Positions 62,587 to 64,000 of a stretch of DNA of 64,000 bases are shown one piece after another (position 1 is the stretch's first letter; each line of letters starts with the position of its first letter). The translations under genes and the position numbers were made by a program. The stretch is from UBA5066 sp048500275 (GTDB lineage Bacteria; Acidobacteriota; Thermoanaerobaculia; UBA5066). The stretch is from the NCBI GenBank assembly GCA_048500275.1, contig JASNYI010000003.1:1364001-1428000 (forward strand), given 5' to 3'. The notes under the pieces were generated by a model, which saw nothing but the letters and a program-made list of their open reading frames with translations, was not told where the DNA came from and ran no database searches.

Positions 62587-64000
62587 AGTAGACCTCCTCC
62601 ACGTAGCCGCGCTGGACGACGAGAGGGGGCGAGAGGGGTGCGACCCGCGGCAGGAGGAGACCCGCGCCCGTCCAGACGAGGGCTCCCACGGCGAACGGGA
62701 CGATCCGTTCGCGCCCGACGGCAGCGAGGGACGCCGCGAGGACGAGGGCGAACGGCACGGCGATCGCGAGCGGCCGGGAGACGAGGTGGAAGAGGTTCGG
62801 CGCCACGAGGCCTTCGCCGAGGAGCGGCGCCGAGAAGCTCCCCCACGGGAGCGGGAACCCGGGCGGGACGAACGGAAAGACGAGCGTCGTCAGCGCCACC
62901 GCGGCCGTCGAGGCGCCCGCCAGGGCGGTTGCGACCCTTCCCCATTTCACGACCGCGAGCGGCAGCAGGAGGAACGGGAGCGCAGGGACGAGGTATCGCG
63001 CGCCGACGGTGAAGCCTCCGTGCCAGTCGGGGAAACCGGAGTAGACGACGAGGAGCGAGAGCGGAACGGCGACGAGTGTTCCTCCCGCGCGGGCCCCGAG
63101 CTTCCGGACGAAGGAGGGTGTGGCCGCCAGCGCCGCGAGGAGCACCGGCGAGAGGACGAAGAGACCCTTCGAGAGGTCGAAGAGGAGGCGGAGGGCGTTC
63201 GCCGGCGAGGGCCAGCCGACCCCGTAGGCGCCGTGCTCGCGGAGCTTGCGGAAGGCGGCGAACCGTTCGTGGCCGACCGGCAGGGAGAGCGGGCCTCCGA
63301 ACGCCGCCACGTTGTACCCGAAGAAGAGGACTGCCAGCGGCAGGGCCCCGAGCCCGATCCGCATCGCGCGCGGCACGGGCCGCCCCCACGCCCCGGCGAT
63401 CGCGAGGATCGCGGCGGGGACGAGGGCCGGGTATTCGGAAAGGACCGCGAGACCGAGGAACGCCCCCGCCACGACGTCCCGGACGGCGGTCTCGGAGCGG
63501 TCCGGAGGGAAGAGAAGCGCCCACGCGCCGAAGAGGCAGAGTGCGACCAGTCCGTGGGCGAAGAGGAGGAGCCCGTAGGCGAGGACGGGCGTCCCGAAGA
63601 GGAGCGCCAGGACGGCGAGGCCGGATCCGTCGGGCCCGGCCTTGAGGCCCCGGGCGGCGCGCGCGAGGAGGACGGCGAGGAGGAGCACGGGGACCGTCGC
63701 CGCACTCCAGCGCATCGCGGTCACGGTCCGCCGCATCGAGCCCGCGGCAGGAGGACCCGCGGCCGGCCGGGCCGCGAGGTAGCCGGGCACGGCCGCGAGG
63801 GCCACCCCGGGCGCCTTGTTCGGGTAGATGCGCCCGTCGCGTTCGGCGACGTCCTCGAACCGCGGGCCGAGGAGGGCGGCGACGTCGGGAGGAAACGAGA
63901 GGCTCCCCCGGTCGACGAGCGAGACGACGGCGGCCCAGCGGGACATCTCGTTCGGCGAGACGAAGTGGGGGAAGACCGGCACGACGACGACCGACAGGAG
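62471..64000 (-). CDS. Multipass membrane protein, GT-C-like, 5' end outside window
   Basis: At least 509 residues; the frame is open to the right edge and reads LLSVVVVPVFPHFVSPNEMS, so the first membrane helix continues outside. Motifs after it: WAAVVSLVDRGSLSFPPDVA and GRIYPNKAPGVALAAVPGYL, a luminal loop, then nine to ten helices (FLGLAVLSEYPALVPAAILA, GFPDWHGGFTVGARYLVPAL). The N-terminal N-x-x-S and DRGS elements and the layout fit uncharacterised GT-C-like or phospholipid-carrier mannosyltransferase-type proteins. It converges on and overlaps the STT3-like gene by 116 bases. Confidence 0.75.
   Translation of the reverse strand, partial: LLSVVVVPVFPHFVSPNEMSRWAAVVSLVDRGSLSFPPDVAALLGPRFEDVAERDGRIYPNKAPGVALAAVPGYLAARPAAGPPAAGSMRRTVTAMRWSAATVPVLLLAVLLARAARGLKAGPDGSGLAVLALLFGTPVLAYGLLLFAHGLVALCLFGAWALLFPPDRSETAVRDVVAGAFLGLAVLSEYPALVPAAILAIAGAWGRPVPRAMRIGLGALPLAVLFFGYNVAAFGGPLSLPVGHERFAAFRKLREHGAYGVGWPSPANALRLLFDLSKGLFVLSPVLLAALAATPSFVRKLGARAGGTLVAVPLSLLVVYSGFPDWHGGFTVGARYLVPALPFLLLPLAVVKWGRVATALAGASTAAVALTTLVFPFVPPGFPLPWGSFSAPLLGEGLVAPNLFHLVSRPLAIAVPFALVLAASLAAVGRERIVPFAVGALVWTGAGLLLPRVAPLSPPLVVQRGYVEEVYFTRAGALARSMPEGVPVPPRLLARKAAEEALPPTPWPF

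Overview
The window is a 64 kb piece of a very GC-rich genome from a diderm (Gram-negative-type) bacterium. It carries a TonB-dependent receptor under a cobalamin riboswitch, an outer-membrane-like barrel protein, two secreted proteins with IPTL-type C-terminal sorting tails, a selenoprotein and an STT3-like oligosaccharyltransferase. This mixture suggests an Acidobacteriota lineage such as Thermoanaerobaculia, or possibly a myxobacterial relative. That placement is inference; no ribosomal marker is present.

Left end (1-12.3 kb) is a defence island. One minus-strand operon encodes a SNF2-like helicase, a DUF4391 protein, a type III methyltransferase (Mod), a RhuM-family protein and the start of the type III restriction subunit (Res). 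Next to it lies a patchwork in which the 3' end of a UvrD-like helicase gene recurs four times on the plus strand. Between the copies sit minus-strand cargo genes: hicA/hicB, a Schlafen-type (AlbA_2) ATPase, an unknown protein and a possible sliding-clamp-like protein. A nucleotidyltransferase fragment ends the patchwork.

12.4-25.3 kb mixes housekeeping genes and gene decay: pirin and a quinol monooxygenase, a peptidoglycan-binding protein, a run of three decayed genes (MoxR ATPase, DUF2201 protein, a divergent metK paralogue), a DUF4143 ATPase, a hydrolase, a DUF350/transglutaminase-like pair, the intact metK behind a structured leader that resembles a SAM aptamer, and a MerR regulator followed by a VWA gene that has lost its start.

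25.3-45.3 kb is mostly core metabolism and surface functions: WYL regulator, glycosyltransferase, tRNA-Ala, zinc metallopeptidase, a large extracellular nuclease, an IPTL protein, BtuB-like receptor with its B12 riboswitch, phosphatidylserine decarboxylase, GTP-dependent PEP carboxykinase, prolyl aminopeptidase, arginine decarboxylase and YqgE. A 1.2 kb gene-free stretch holds a shrunken IS256-type element.

45.4-64 kb holds a MoxR/TraB-like pair, a fasciclin protein, a penicillin-acylase-family hydrolase, an ArsC-like selenoprotein with an in-frame UGA, a tightly coupled five-gene operon of glycan or lipid membrane enzymes, and an STT3-like gene that overlaps a converging membrane-protein gene. 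Three palindromic intergenic elements, two of them sharing GGGGTCAGGTCT ends and the third a GGGGGTCAG variant, are scattered at 19.8, 45.4 and 51.2 kb.
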